Source of the DNA: Ceriagrion tenellum
Lineage: Eukaryota; Arthropoda; Insecta; Odonata; Coenagrionidae
Direction of reading: 5' to 3'
DNA: 64,000 bases
NCBI GenBank assembly: GCA_963169105.1
Contig: OY720633.1
Span: 147,209,200 to 147,273,199, forward strand
Made by a program: the position numbers and the translations under genes. Each line of letters begins with the position of its first letter. The first letter of the stretch is position 1. The notes beneath the pieces are model-generated. The model saw nothing but the letters and a program-made list of their open reading frames with translations. It searched no databases and had not been told where the DNA came from. This document shows, piece by piece, positions 23,400 through 36,400 of this stretch.

Positions 23400-25180
23400 A
23401 AATTAAGGAATAAATCTCTTCTGCCTTCTCCAAAGCTCCACTAATACCTTCCTTTCAACTCCTACCACATTCAAAAGTTCCTCGTTCATTTTTCTCGCTA
23501 CCCAACTCACCCTTCCATCCTCCTCCAAACCCACATCTCAAATATCTCGAGTCTACGTATATCCTTCCTTCGCAATGATCATGTCTCCGTCCCATATAGC
23601 GCTACGAACAATATTTGAGTTTTCACCAGCCTTTTCTTTACTCCTCTTCTAAGACCCCTCCCAATCAATTCCCTTCTCTTTGAGAAAACTTCCTCAGCTT
23701 GGACATTTCTACGCCCAATGCACCTTTATAAATTGCTGCATCCAATGACTAAACCCCTTCTCCTCCAAAATACTGCCCAGATATGTATACTACTCGACTT
23801 GCTCTATTTTATGCCTTCCCACCCTTATATTCAGCTCCACCTTCTTACTTCTTGAGAATCTCATCGCTTTTGTCTTCTTATGATTTATCACCATCACAAA
23901 TCTCTCGCACTGCATCTCTAACACCTTTGTCATTGACTGTGACCCGTTTATTGACTGACTAACCAATGCTTGATAATCTGCTAATCTCACTTTATTTATC
24001 ATATAACCTTTATTCCTACCTCTATCTCTCCACATGCTTCCTTTAAAATTTCTTCTGAATACTGGGAAAAAGTAACGACGATACGGGAAATTCCTGCCAC
24101 ACTCCCCGTTCTATCAATGCCTCTGAATTCCACATTCGTAGCTTTCTTCCCCTCTTATTCTTTTTGAGTTATACGCAGTATTTCATCACCAATAAGTTGT
24201 GATCTTTGTCTTCGTCATCCCCTTGATAGGTATGTGAGTTATAAGCTCTATTCCTGAATCTATGCCTCACCGTTCCATGATCTATACGAAACCTGTCTGG
24301 GTCTCCTGGTTTTCTTCATGCATTAAAGGTGATTTTTAGCCATGCACTTGTGATTAATAGATTATTTCTCCAGTAAAACTCTAGAGTTATCTCGCCGCAG
24401 TCATTTCTCCTTCCTAATCCTTAATCGTCCACCTCCCACCCATGTGTTCCATCACCCATCTTCGCGTTTCAATCCACCATTGTTTCCAACTGCTTACTTC
24501 CAGGTATTGTATCAATTACTTCCTCTAGTTGATCGGATACTTCATCTTGACCCTTCCACTCCATGATTTGAGGTGGCATTTCAACTTGGATATAAACTCG
24601 GTTCTTTGGATCTGCTTTTAGCTAAGTGACAATTTTTCTGTCACTCACCTGTTCACCATATCAAGTTTTTTATCCAAGTTTTTTTCCTGATTATTATGAA
24701 TGCAACTCCATGTTGGATTTTATCCCCTCCGCTAAGTATCACTGCATAGTCATCGCTCCAATAATCCCAGTTCCTTCGCTTAAACCTATGATATATACAC
24801 TCCATTTCCTTCTTTATTTTTTCTGAATTATCCGGTATTAGCATAGTCCTAACATTTCTCGTGCCTATTCTGATTGTTCAGTTCCCCTTTGGCATCATCT
24901 ATTTCTTTGCTTTTTCCTCGACTTCCGTGCAAGGATTTCGTGTCATGACAGCCCTTTGCTGCTGGGCAAGACACCCCAATGAGCCGAGCCCCGTAGTTGT
25001 CTCGATTCATTTTCATATATAAATTGTTCATAGGGTTTCTGTCGGTTTTCAGTGGTATTTTTACGTGAGACCATCACGTGAGAGGCCGCCTCACAAAGGT
25101 CAGACACCTTTAAAGGAGCATTGTTCCCGCCAGATCAGCTCTGGGAGTCAGTCATTGGAGCATACAAACCCTTCCTCCAC
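23400..25180 (-). mobile_element. Decayed APE-type non-LTR retrotransposon (LINE) with internal deletion
   Basis: Reading the minus strand from about 24850 downwards gives pieces of the family's protein in order, broken by stops and frameshifts. First is an endonuclease part with a SGGDKIQHGVAFI-like stretch (about 24730), and DKDHNLLVMK, the conserved S/D-D-H step, at about 24180-24222. Next come a degraded GVRQGC-like turn and the reverse transcriptase palm with the YADD box mutated to ADY (23973-23981). Then follow INHKKTKAMRFSR and IEQVE (23790-24035), and a C-terminal stretch resembling WVARKMNEELL (about 23500). The segment between endonuclease and palm is far too short, so much of the RT is deleted. 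The minus strand up to about 25180 is probably its 5' part. Clade is uncertain (RTE- or Jockey-like). A pseudogene fragment. Confidence 0.85.
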
Positions 25181-25205
25181 GTTAGGTTTGCAGTCCTTGG
25201 TAAGA

Positions 25206-25382
25206 TAATAATAATAATTTCTTTATATCTAAAAGCCGGAGCCAATTACTAGATATATAATATATTAAGGAACACACACAACCGTGCCCAGGGAGGTGTA
25301 TGTATCCTACCCAGGCGGGACTCAAACCGGCGACCTTCGGTTTAGGAGGCGAGGACTTTACCCCGCCGCCACCGAGGCCGGC
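25206..25382 (-). mobile_element. tRNA-derived SINE, copy 2
   Basis: The minus strand reads the same order as the SINE at 3515: a tRNA-like head with B box GGTTTGAGTCC, CCTGGGTAGGATACA, ACCTCCCTGGGCA, GTAATTGGCTCCGG, and an ATTATTATT tail. It is close to the decayed LINE's apparent 5' end. Identity with copy 1 is high in the head and middle and lower in the tail. No open reading frame of its own. Confidence 0.85.
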
Positions 25383-28189
25383 AATATTTTATCAACAGGT
25401 CTCTGAATTTAGGCGAACTCATATCTGTAAAGAGGGTTTCAACACTCACAAGAGAACCAATATTCACTTCACTTCAAGCCTAGAACATTAAAGTGAGTAT
25501 TATACACATCTTTAATGTGCTGTTATTTAATATATAACCTTGAGTAGCTTGTACCATTTGATTTTGCAGCATGACGTCGTATTGTTTTCCGATTTGTTGT
25601 TAGTGATTGAGCAAGTGCGAGATGTATCCTTTCTGTAGATTGGTTGATATTAATTCCCTTGCATTGAAAATTTGATACCGTACGCTTAGTAACTTGCCAT
25701 TTATTTTAATGATATACTTGTTACTTATAAAATATGTATTTCTCTTCTCTTGTCGGTTCTGTGGGTTAGATTGGGTTAGTAGAAGTAGCTAATGCTCACA
25801 TGTTTATAAAACAAGCTTTTATTTTACTCTTGAGTTCTTCTTTAATATATTTTTTAGAAAGCAATTGCTCTTCAAAAAGAGGAGGTATTTGTCCACCCTT
25901 GGATGAAGAAGTTAGTGACACTGAATCGGAAACACATTCGGCGTTTTCTTGATAAAAAGGGTTAGTTATGGAGATTCTGAAGTATCTATTTTAATTTATT
26001 GAGGTTATATTCCTCCAGAGTATCGTTAGTAATAGCCAATTAACCCACCTTTCTCATTTACTTCATGTCTTTCACCTCAATGATTATGTGAATAGATTTT
26101 TCCCCGAATATGCTTCCATCCAACTAACTTAGAATGGAAAAAAATAATAACACATATCCTCTCTGACGGCACCTTCGTACTACGTAAATTAATGAGATAA
26201 ATCATATATTTACGAAGTTTCTTCTTGAAAAAATAATTGAATCATTTTACTCTGATGGATTTCAAGGATCAGTGATTTAATTTTTAGGGAAAGTGTAACG
26301 TTGTTATGCCTCAAAATTCCAATTCACGGTCAAAATTGCAATTTATGGAGCTATGAAGAAAAGAGTATGTATTAGTCGTGTTTATTAGGTAATTATTTCA
26401 GGAATTTAAAGTTTTACTATCACCTCTCATTCCTTGGTTTATTTTTAACCTCTAAGTTGTAGAAACCATTTATTATAGGACAAAAAATCATTGCACTGAC
26501 TCTGCTAGGTGGTAAACGTGAACGAAGTAATGATGCCTTGTTCATCAACCATGAGAAATATATATATTCATTATCAGATCGTCACTTCGGATTCGTCGTT
26601 TGTGCAATATGTCCTTTGAAATTCCTCTATTTAAAATTTCTCTCATACTGTCTCTAAACTCGGCGGCAGAAAGTTTTCTGTGATTCAATTACCTACTCTA
26701 ATTGGTTTTCACTTTTGGGGTCATCACCCATGGAAATTTGCATCTTTCATCCGATCATGGTTGGTTAACTCTTAAGACGATACAAAACGACATATGCCTT
26801 CCGAATCCAATTGAAGTACTTCATTTGAGATTTACTCAAGGCCAAGCATTTGATGTGGTAAAAAAGTATAGTTCAATTGATAATTTCATATTTGGACGAC
26901 GTATAATTTTTAGGCCTTTTATTTTTTTGTCGAATATCAGTTAACTTTTGACGAAATTTCTCAAAAATACTTGGTAAGTCTCACACTAAGCTTCTATAAT
27001 CATCCTAACTTTCGGAAAAAACTTGCCATTTGCATGTCCTTGAAAATAACTTATGCTAACCAAAATTTTTCCATTATACTTCCATACTTTTGCCTAAACA
27101 TTTGCCTTTCCCGAGGTTTCTCCTTGATGAAGGTAAATTTCGTTTCACATCACATTCCTGTTCATGGCAAATGCCTGCCAAATGCTGGATCGATTAGGTT
27201 AACTTGGTGTGAAAATTAACATATATTTGTTGTGATGATATCAATTTTTTACTAACTTCCCGTTTTCGCCTGACACTTTAAGGTTATCTTCTTTTTATTA
27301 ATATAAATTCTGCAGTTTCTATCTTTTATGTATAATGAATCACGAACTTCCTTTAATATATGAATATCGTTGCCCCAGATTTCCCTTATGAGGGTAGGGA
27401 AGGCGAGGGTAAATTAAAAACACTATGACCTCGCAATTTGATTACTGTGCGGCTATAATTTCGCAATGTAAATAATTTTTCTTGTTACATAGATGTGAAT
27501 CAAAGTGGAGATAATAAAGACTGCAAATGCCCAGAAAATCTACGAATGACTTCGTAGTTTCACGTTTTCTCGAAGTTACTTAAGGGTTTATTTAAATAGC
27601 AAACCAAATAAATTTCTTAATGTACTTTTAAAGATTTCTAATTGATACCAATAGGATATCTTAAACAAAATTGTTTTTCTCACGAATGATAGAAAAAAAG
27701 AGCGATTCTTCTCTAACTCAAATAAAAAATTCTTATATCGCAATTTTTTAATGGTTAAATTCCTAATCGGATTTACTGCACATCAATGTTCTTGACCAGC
27801 TGAATAACAAACACTCCTGCATTATTCTGTCATCAACAAAACCAGTTCAATTTGTTCTCAAAACCAGCGTCTGGATAAATTTTTCATTTATTCCCTAAAT
27901 ACTCCAGTACTCGAGTTAGAACTCGAGCCTACCGTTTTTATTTACCTAAAGTTTTCTGAATTGGGACATCCAAAACAAATAGACTGATTTAAAAAACAAA
28001 GGTGGCCTTGCGACCTGCTTTTCAGTCTCATATTTGCACCCCATATTTTTAACGCACAATCGCACACTCGCGTTATTCAGCAGTGTTTTATCCAGCTTCA
28101 TTGCTTTATATGACGAACATTCGTGTCTGCATGTTCGTCTCATTAATTTCATTTAGCTCTTGTTTATTGCGGAACGGGGAAACGACAAA

Positions 28190-28800
28190 ACGTAAGGAGT
28201 TGAGGAATGAGGAGGAATTTTATGGGAGCAAAAGTTGAGAATAGAAGAGGGAGTTCACGTAGCTCGGAGGACAAGAATGGTGAGGGGTGGAGAGTGGGGA
28301 GAAGGAGGAGGGCGAGGAGAATGAGAGACAGTGCGATGAACGTGGGGACTGAGTGGTGACAATGGAGCCTTTTAATGAGGGATGAGAGTTTATTGGCCTG
28401 CTATCAAAGCTCAAGCTAACGAGCCGAGATGTCTTCTCCACCTTCATGTTTCAAGAGGCACTATATTTTCCCATTTCCTCATCCAACCTCTGCTCCCATC
28501 AACTGCTTATTACCACTCTCCTCCCGTTGTCCCGAAAGTCTTCCAAGAGGGAACGTTCATCGCCTTTCGCCAACCCCATGCGCAGCTCTCCTCTTGATTT
28601 GCTACTCTCACCTCTTTGCTGTTATTTCGACATATTGCTCCTAATTTGCGTATCTCACCATCCACATCTCTCACCTCATCAGATGCCATCACTCTCTCCA
28701 TCTCTTTTTGTTACATACCGGGGCTCTTGTTTCTTGGACTGATTTGATTTTTCTCTTCCACCTATCCACTCATCTTAGTTCCCATCCTCCCTTGCGTTGG
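28190..28800. other. Purine-rich then pyrimidine-rich island
   Basis: The + strand is purine-rich at 28190-28340 (GAGAAGGAGGAGGGCGAGG) and pyrimidine-rich at 28430-28800. Overlapping open frames on both strands (28220-28742) have Ser/Pro/His-rich chance composition. No domain or splice context supports a gene. Confidence 0.55.
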
Positions 28801-30446
28801 CTTTTCTAAATGTGTCTCGGAGTCACCCATGTATACATCTTCTTAAAAAATGCTCATCACTAAGGTAAAACTTTCTCTTTGTTCCTTGGCATTCTCTGTA
28901 TTTTACAGCAGCTTGTTTTCTTTCCGTAATATTTTTAGCAAATTTTTCTTTTAAGAGCTTGAGAAATTCTAAAATTAGAAAGCTATCTTTAGAATACAGC
29001 AATTATTTCATTTAGCCTGTTGAAAAATCAAATGGGGGCCTTCGGAGGAGAATCAATGGAGCTCATTTTACGAAAATAGCCCGAGACGTCATTCTCATTG
29101 CTAAGTGTAATGTTGCATTTCTATCGCATTTATTTAACCTTCTAGCCGTTATTTTCGGGACGAAAATAACCCGAAATTTTCATTGCTCTTAATATTCTGT
29201 AAAAGCTGCGTTAATTGAAATGTATTTTACTCTGCTGTTGATTCTTTTCTCGAAACAGATAAAATTATTCACAGTCCATTTTTTCTCTGACTCCTGAAAA
29301 TTAAATGGTGGGAAATCCACTCACCCATGATCTGTTCTGGATAATTCAGGTTTTCTTCATCTGTTGATATTATTCACTCGTCCATGATGTATAGTCATCG
29401 TACTTTTAAAATTTTAACGCTTTTTACTGCTTTGGAAAATCATCATTCTGCTTTTTACCTTCTCTCACCATCGTTCTCATATCGCGAGGAACTTTTCCCC
29501 AACAAGCATCCCAACAAACAGTACTTGTCACACGTCATATTTCACTTTCAATTTTATTTTAGGAAGTAGTAAAACAATATACCACTTATTTGTCTTAAAC
29601 TGCTCAAATTTAATTGTTGATTCTCCAAATATTAAAAAATATGGTTCATCTACGATATCTTAGATTGCTTGGTAAATATATTATTTAGTGTGCTCGATTA
29701 AAATTGTGCTGATAAAAATCTTCCCTTAATTTTCGTGTTTGTTTCAAATTCTTGAATCAGGTTGAAGATTAACGCTATCATAGATTTTTTCCAAATTAGA
29801 TTTATATCAATGCTATTTTGTATTCTATATACCATTGTTAGGTTTGAAGAATGATACGGAGGGAAACATGAAAAATTAAAGTCTCGTTATAGGATGATAC
29901 AGTAAGTAGTTAAGTTCAGTGCTAATAATCTAAGTCTTGGCACCAGATTTGGCCGCTCACTGCATAAATGAAGTGCTAGGAAATAATTATTCACATACTT
30001 ATCAGTATGTAACATGTTATCCACATTCTTTGCGATGTGGGTATTTCTGCAACGCTTGACAAATTATTTGTATGGATTTAGTTTGCAACCACATAAATGA
30101 ACAGAAATACCTGCACCTGCATGAGTTCTGCTTTTAACAAGTTATGTACTCTTAGAACAAGTTGACAGATATGAGTGGGGGCCTTAGGAAATAAACCAAC
30201 GAACTAGCTACACTATCGATGGATAAACCTAGTTAAAACATCAATAACAGATGTTATGATCTCTTATCTTTTGGCTGAATTTTTTGCTACATTTCAGATT
30301 ATCATCAGGTTTTATTTCAATTCAAACCCCAAAATTCAAGATAAAATTATGTTTTCTATTGTCTAGCGTTCCTTAGCAAGTAGTTAAAGATGAGATGTAA
30401 GCAGTATATCAAATAGCAATACTGACCAATAACTACTGCTACTACT

Positions 30447-30475
30447 ACTTCATCAACCGTATAGGTTGATGAAGT
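30447..30475. repeat. Perfect 12-bp inverted repeat (hairpin)
   Basis: ACTTCATCAACC, a 5-base loop GTATA, then GGTTGATGAAGT. It follows a short run of CTACTACTA. There is no run of T after it and no known RNA gene around it. Function unknown. Confidence 0.7.
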
Positions 30476-33462
30476 TTCATACTGAATTAGGTTTCCAGGG
30501 ATTAGCCGTTGAATACATAACTCTGGCATCGTAGTAAGAGTTTTCATAATCAAGAGATAATGGCTAAGTAAGATGATAAAAATGTGACAACCTGACCCGG
30601 CATGAGCTCAAAAAACCTACGTTGAATTTATTAACCGGGAATGTCTCAGATCTTCCAATTATTTTAAAATATTTGTACAGCCCTCCTGCCGCTTAATAAC
30701 TTATTCAATTTGCTTTTGGGTTTGGAAAGATTTTTACTCAGCCCTAGAAAATTTTTCATGCTCCTCGAAATATTACTTTCACCTTTACTTTCTTCATTTT
30801 ATGAATTGAATGTTCTTCATATTCTTGAATATATTGCGACAATAGATTTTTAATGCATTTTCTATCAAGAGAACTTAACTGCTATCATATTTACTGTGGA
30901 AGGTATCGTTCTGCTGATGTTTCTCTGGAGAAAGCTTATCCCACCTTAAAATCTTTAGTTTACGGAAACGTCCGGCATATACCTTTTCCTTTGCTAGATG
31001 CTTATAAAACTACATTGGTATGACTAGACTTCATTTATGAGCAATTAAAATAATTGAAATGATATAACAGTGCCTTAAAAATCATTTGGGTGTAAATGAC
31101 TAGGGAATAAAACTCCCAGATGTAAGTGAGCCAGCTATTTGGCTACTCACGGTGGGAAGATAATTCAATTCTGTAAAAAACCTCGCAGGTTAATACACTG
31201 AAATAACCTCTTGGACTATGACTTGCGAAAATACCTTTAAAATGCGTTGAGCAGAATTGAATGCTAACACAAGAATAAAAAAATGCTCTAGTGCTAAACA
31301 TACGCACAATTACGTTATGTAATTCAATTTATTCCTCTTTTCATGTTAACATATCTTTAGCTCTGAGTTTGAATGAATAAAAGTTACCCCTAAAACCGTG
31401 TATTATAAGTAGGTAGTGGTTAGTAGTGCAGAGAAAGCAGGATTGTCAGAAAAATTCATTCTATTGAGTGAGGCTAATGATGACTTGTTCAACGCATTCT
31501 AAACACGTTGAGAAAAATCACAGTCCAAATGGAATTTCAATGCATTACACTGAGGGTTTGTTTATTGGACTGAAAAATTTACGAGTATTAAGAGTACCTT
31601 TATGCGAGGAATTGATACCTCATTTTTTGTAAGAGAATGAGTTTTGACTCAGAACTTGGCCTTTCCAGCGTAAAATTCTCCATCCCCTGCTGCTAGTCAA
31701 ACAACTCGCGACGCCGTTGGCATACCCCAGGAAGCTATTAAGATATTACATCAATACGGCCTGATCATCCTCACTTAAAAGTCTACTATAAAAGTTTCGT
31801 TCTGAGGAGACTGATGTGCACTCGATAAATACATATACTATACTTACAGTGAAATATACGGCTTATCTATGACCAAATTGTCACGTCTTAAAGCAGCAGT
31901 TTCATTTACCCTGGCCAAATTTCCTCCTAGAATAGCTCTACATGCGTATTGATATGCCCAAATTATTTGAATACACTTCAATAATAATTCGAGGTAAGAC
32001 AAAGAATTCATGCTCTAATAATTGCTGCGAAGAGAAATATTATACTTTTTGTACCCTTCTTCCGGTCAGCATACCATTCCTCCATTGCCGTGGTATGAAA
32101 TATAATTGGTCTCATAAGGTGTTTCAAATGAATTAGAAATCGTATACGTAATTATGTTTTCATGAATAAACATTTTACTCTAATTTCTGATATTATTTCG
32201 TTCTCTCCAAAATAACATGTTATAATTTTGAGAGTAGTGACATGGTGATAGTACTTCCAATAACTTGGCGTCCGTATCTACTAATATGCTCTCTAACCAG
32301 AAACTAATTTTCTTCTTTAACCCATTTAAATCTTAGCCACCAAAACTAAGGTCGATTACTTAGTTTGCTGTTTCTTCTAAAACCATTCTGGAAATATTTA
32401 AAAATGAGCGCATTACGACCCTTGTTCAATATAGTATTTTTACTAAGGATTCTATTACAATTCATATATATTTATTCCAAGATTTGTGTGCTTAATATAA
32501 TGAGTAAAAATGGATGCAATCTAGCAGAAAATGGACAACAATCAAAGGGTAAATTTAGCAATTTCAATTTAACACTTGGAATGTGAGCAATGCTAACTTG
32601 AATGGAAATCATTGTTTACAAGATAATATCCAATCAATAGTATAAATAGATTTCTCGGGTTGGGCTATTGTTTTACCTAGAATTTGTATTAATTTACTAG
32701 TTCTCCTATCCCATTCCCTTATTTTTATACTAGCGTATCCGCTTATAATTAGAATTGCCATTCGCTTACAATATTTTAATTGAGTAATTATGCGTCCTTG
32801 TAATCACAGCTTTTTTGTCTTAGGAGCCTAGAAATCAGCAACATTTTAAACATGCGCCAGCATATAAACCTGTTTAAAAATCCATAAGTAGTGTTGCGTA
32901 AAATATAGACTCAGCTTGAATCCCAGCAGATATGCCATATGAAACACAATTTAAAAGTTCTGTCTAGTGGCTCATGAGTACGTTAAATATACTAAAAGTT
33001 TATTAACCACCAAATAAAATATTATTTTTATTTAAAATGGTGCTCCATAACATATTTTAAGATCAATAGTTGATGAGTAACGTACTGCAGCCACCCTTTC
33101 ATCATACTTAAATATGATTCTTTCATGGAAACGTGAGCTACATGTTTTAGAACGATATCCTTTTTTAAAGTAACTGTACGTTAAAATTTAAAACTACGCT
33201 ATGGTATTATTTGATGCAAAGAGCCATAGGTAGCATTTCAAAGTTTGCAGACAGAATACAATAAAATAGTCACTTTGGACGGAAAGAATAAGAGCTTACT
33301 TGAAAAATTGATAGGGTGCCTTTTTGGAATACGTTGCTGAATTGCGTAAAAATGCAATTTTCAATCTCGAAACTAACATAGTAAAAATGGCCTAATGTGT
33401 CTTTTAACGACGGAAATTAACGAGCATCAAATCATAAAAACAATCTTGATTACCTCTGGTGA

Positions 33463-33492
33463 TGTTTTGAAACTATTTTGTCCATAACAGAG
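33463..33492 (+). promoter_or_regulatory. Splice acceptor of the giant acidic exon
   Basis: The sequence TTTTGAAACTATTTTGTCC leads into ATAACAG ending at 33490, with AG repeated at 33491-33492. G+A-rich coding sequence begins immediately after. The pyrimidine tract is moderate rather than strong. An in-frame TGA at 33460-33462 closes the frame just upstream, so the open frame cannot extend much further left. Using the first AG makes the exon start in phase 1; using the second makes it phase 0. Confidence 0.65.
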
Positions 33493-36400
33493 GACGAAGC
33501 GGGAGATGAAGGAGGAGAAAATTTTGACCCTGGAGAGGATGGCGAGGAGGAAGGAGAGATTGTAGAAGAGGAGGAGACAGAAGAATGGGACGAGGAAGAA
33601 GATGATGAATATGAATGGGGAGAGGAGGAGGGAGAAGTAGAAGAGGATGAGACGGAGGAGGAAGGAGAGGAATTAGCAGGTGATCACTTGGAGCAAGAGA
33701 CACACCCGGACGGGGAGAAATTATTGAGGGACCGAGGGAGAACAGGCCTGGGGATCGTTGGGGGAAGGGATAGTAATGGACCGCTGGTGGCGGGAGAAGG
33801 AAGGTTAAGAGGAGAGGAGGATCTAGAGTTGGATGGAGATGAAAGTGTAGGTGAGTGGGGGCAGCGGGACTATAATGGGAAACCGGAAGATGCCCAGTGC
33901 GAAATAAATTCGGCAGAAGGGGATGACTGTGAGGTGGGCAGGAGATTACTCGGCAAGACTGAAGAGTGGGGGGGTGAATACGGGAATGGGGAACTGTGGG
34001 AAGCGGAGAAGATTAGCAGATCAGCGTGGCGAAGTGGTCCGAGGGGTTGTGACGATACGGAGGCGGACCTTTTGGAGAACATGGGCGGGAAACAAGCCAG
34101 GTGGCTGGGCTGCGACGGAGACGGTGCGTGGGCCAGCAAAGGGGTGCAAGAGGAAGCGTGGGATTCGTGGATTGAAGAGGAAGAAGACGAGGAGTTTGAC
34201 GAAGGAACTTGGGCTCTTAATGGATCGGTAGGATGCTACGCGGGAGAGATCTGGCTGGGGATTGGCGAAAATAGCGCTGGAGCAGGCGAGTGCCATTTTG
34301 AAAGCCATGGCGTTGAAGTGGACGATGTAGTCGAGGGAGATATTGGAGGAAGCTACGATGACAGCCTAGGAGACAAAGAATTAAAGAGATTGAACATGGA
34401 TCAGCTTATATTGAATATTTTGGAAGGCCTATCGAAAGTTATTGATGGAGTTTTGGAAGTAGTTATAAGATTGATAGATGAGGGGAGATACCTTGAAGAA
34501 GAAGAGTTAGACGAGGACGTTGAACGTGATCTTGAGAATTGCATATTGAGGATGCGAGAAGAGAGCTCTAGTCCTTCGAAAAAGAAAAAAAAAGAAGAGG
34601 AAAAAGAATGGGAAAAGATGGAAAAGGTGGAGGATGGAGGGAGGCTAACAAAATTTATTGAGGGAATTCGGAGTTATGGCCAAAGAGAATTGAAAGTAGA
34701 AGGTAATGATGTCGTAAATTATATAGATGAAGGGGGGCGGTACGAATGGGGTGTAGGGAACCGGGGAGCGATTGATTTTAACGAGGAAGGAGTGGAGCGC
34801 GAGGATGAGACAGAGGGTGAAGACTTTTTTCAGCCTGAGGAGGACCTTGAAGAGGAACTAATGTCAGTTTTGCCTGGGGTAGGGAATGACGGCGCAAGGG
34901 GCGGTGGTGCAATGTTGGAGGAGGGTGATATTCTTGGGAGAGGACCGAGAATGGGTGCCTTAGAGGCAGTGAAAGGGGGGATGGGCGCAGGCGGCGAACG
35001 TGAAAGGAAGCGAGGGGGATGCGGCGAAGGTACGGTCCCGATTGTGTGGAATGGGGTGTGGGAGGAGACAGAAGCAGAACCTTGCCGCGCTGTGTGGGAG
35101 GCAGAGGAGGGTGTGGTATGTGAAGGGGAAGGAGCAGGTAGCCTCGCGGGCTCCTGCGAGGTGATGGCGGACGAGGAGACGCCGGCGGAGGTCGCACAAT
35201 TTTTAGGAGTCGACCGAGAGTTTTCACGGGAGAGGGAAGATGAGGTTCCGGAAGGATCGGAGGACGCGCTCTCCCAGGGTATAAGTGATGCGGCGGCGGG
35301 AAAGCATTATAATGACGGGGAAGGAATTGAAGTTAAAACGGCGGATGGTGGAGAAATGAACGGGGCGGCGTATTTCTTAGAGAAGGAAGTTGAAATGGAG
35401 GAGGACGACAGTGAAGAAAGTGAGTTTCGGCCTTGGAATGTTAAAAACGACATACACGAAGATAAGAGCAATGAAGTGGCGCACCAGTGGGGCAGTAAAT
35501 TTCATGATAAATCAGTAAAGGAAATAATGGAAGAGAAGGACTTGGTGAACAACGAAGTAATGAGTGGCATCTTAGAACGCGAACTGATTGAATTAAATGA
35601 CGTGGATTATTTAAACGGAGACGAAAAAGATTTTTTAGGAAAGGAAAACAAGAACGGGGAGGAAATTGATTGGATGGATTCGGAACGAAACAATGAAGAA
35701 CATGACGATTGTACTTCTCACGAAAATGAAGAAAAAGAATCAGAAGAGCAAGATGGGGTAAGAGGTTTAGGAACCCGGGATCGTGATTGTAGTGCAGAAG
35801 AAAATGAATATGATTATGAAGAAATTATTTCAGGGCTAAAGGTGGAAGAATACGGAGGACATGACGAAAACTACGACGGGGATACTGTTGAAACATGGAA
35901 TACGGAAATGAAAGATTTAGACATTGATATAGATAAGGAATTTCAGCGTGGAATGGGCCAGGAAAAACAAAACGAGTTAAAAACAAATGGTAACGAAAAT
36001 AAAGAATACATGAGTGTCGAATATGAAGGTAAAATAAAACAGGAAGTTGAAGACGAGGATTTTGTGGACAAAGGTGAACAAAATCAAAGAGAAAATTTTA
36101 GTCACAGTGGAGAGGAAATGCATGAGCACGAACAGCAACGCGCATGGGATGATGAATTAACTATGGGTGGAGGAAATGAACAGCAGAATTCATATAGTGA
36201 AGAGAATAATGAGACAACCAACGTATTTGGACTAAAAAAATCTGATGAGCGGAGGGAAGAAGAATTTGCGGAGGAAAGGCCGGTGGAAACCTCTTCAGGT
36301 GTAGTCAGTGTGTTGGTCGACGACAAAGGAGAGATAGGAGAAGATAGAGAGGGTGACGGTGAGAAGTGTGGAATTGTGAAACACATGGAAGAAAGCGAAA

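Larger units (their letters stand above)
10311..33490. other. Beat intron, first part: no recognised exon, several repeats
   Basis: About 23 kb of AT-rich intron before the giant acidic exon. Apart from the islands, palindrome, LINE, SINE and hairpin listed separately, I see no gene. The stretches 10311-12589, 13000-14750, 15800-17780, 18020-19600, 19840-21280, 21800-23380, 25400-28180, 28810-30440 and 30480-33460 hold only low-complexity AT-rich sequence with short chance open frames. Confidence 0.7.

Noticed and set aside
33478..33480. TTG as a start codon for the giant frame
   Set aside because: Non-ATG initiation is not needed in an animal gene where a splice acceptor sits ten bases downstream.
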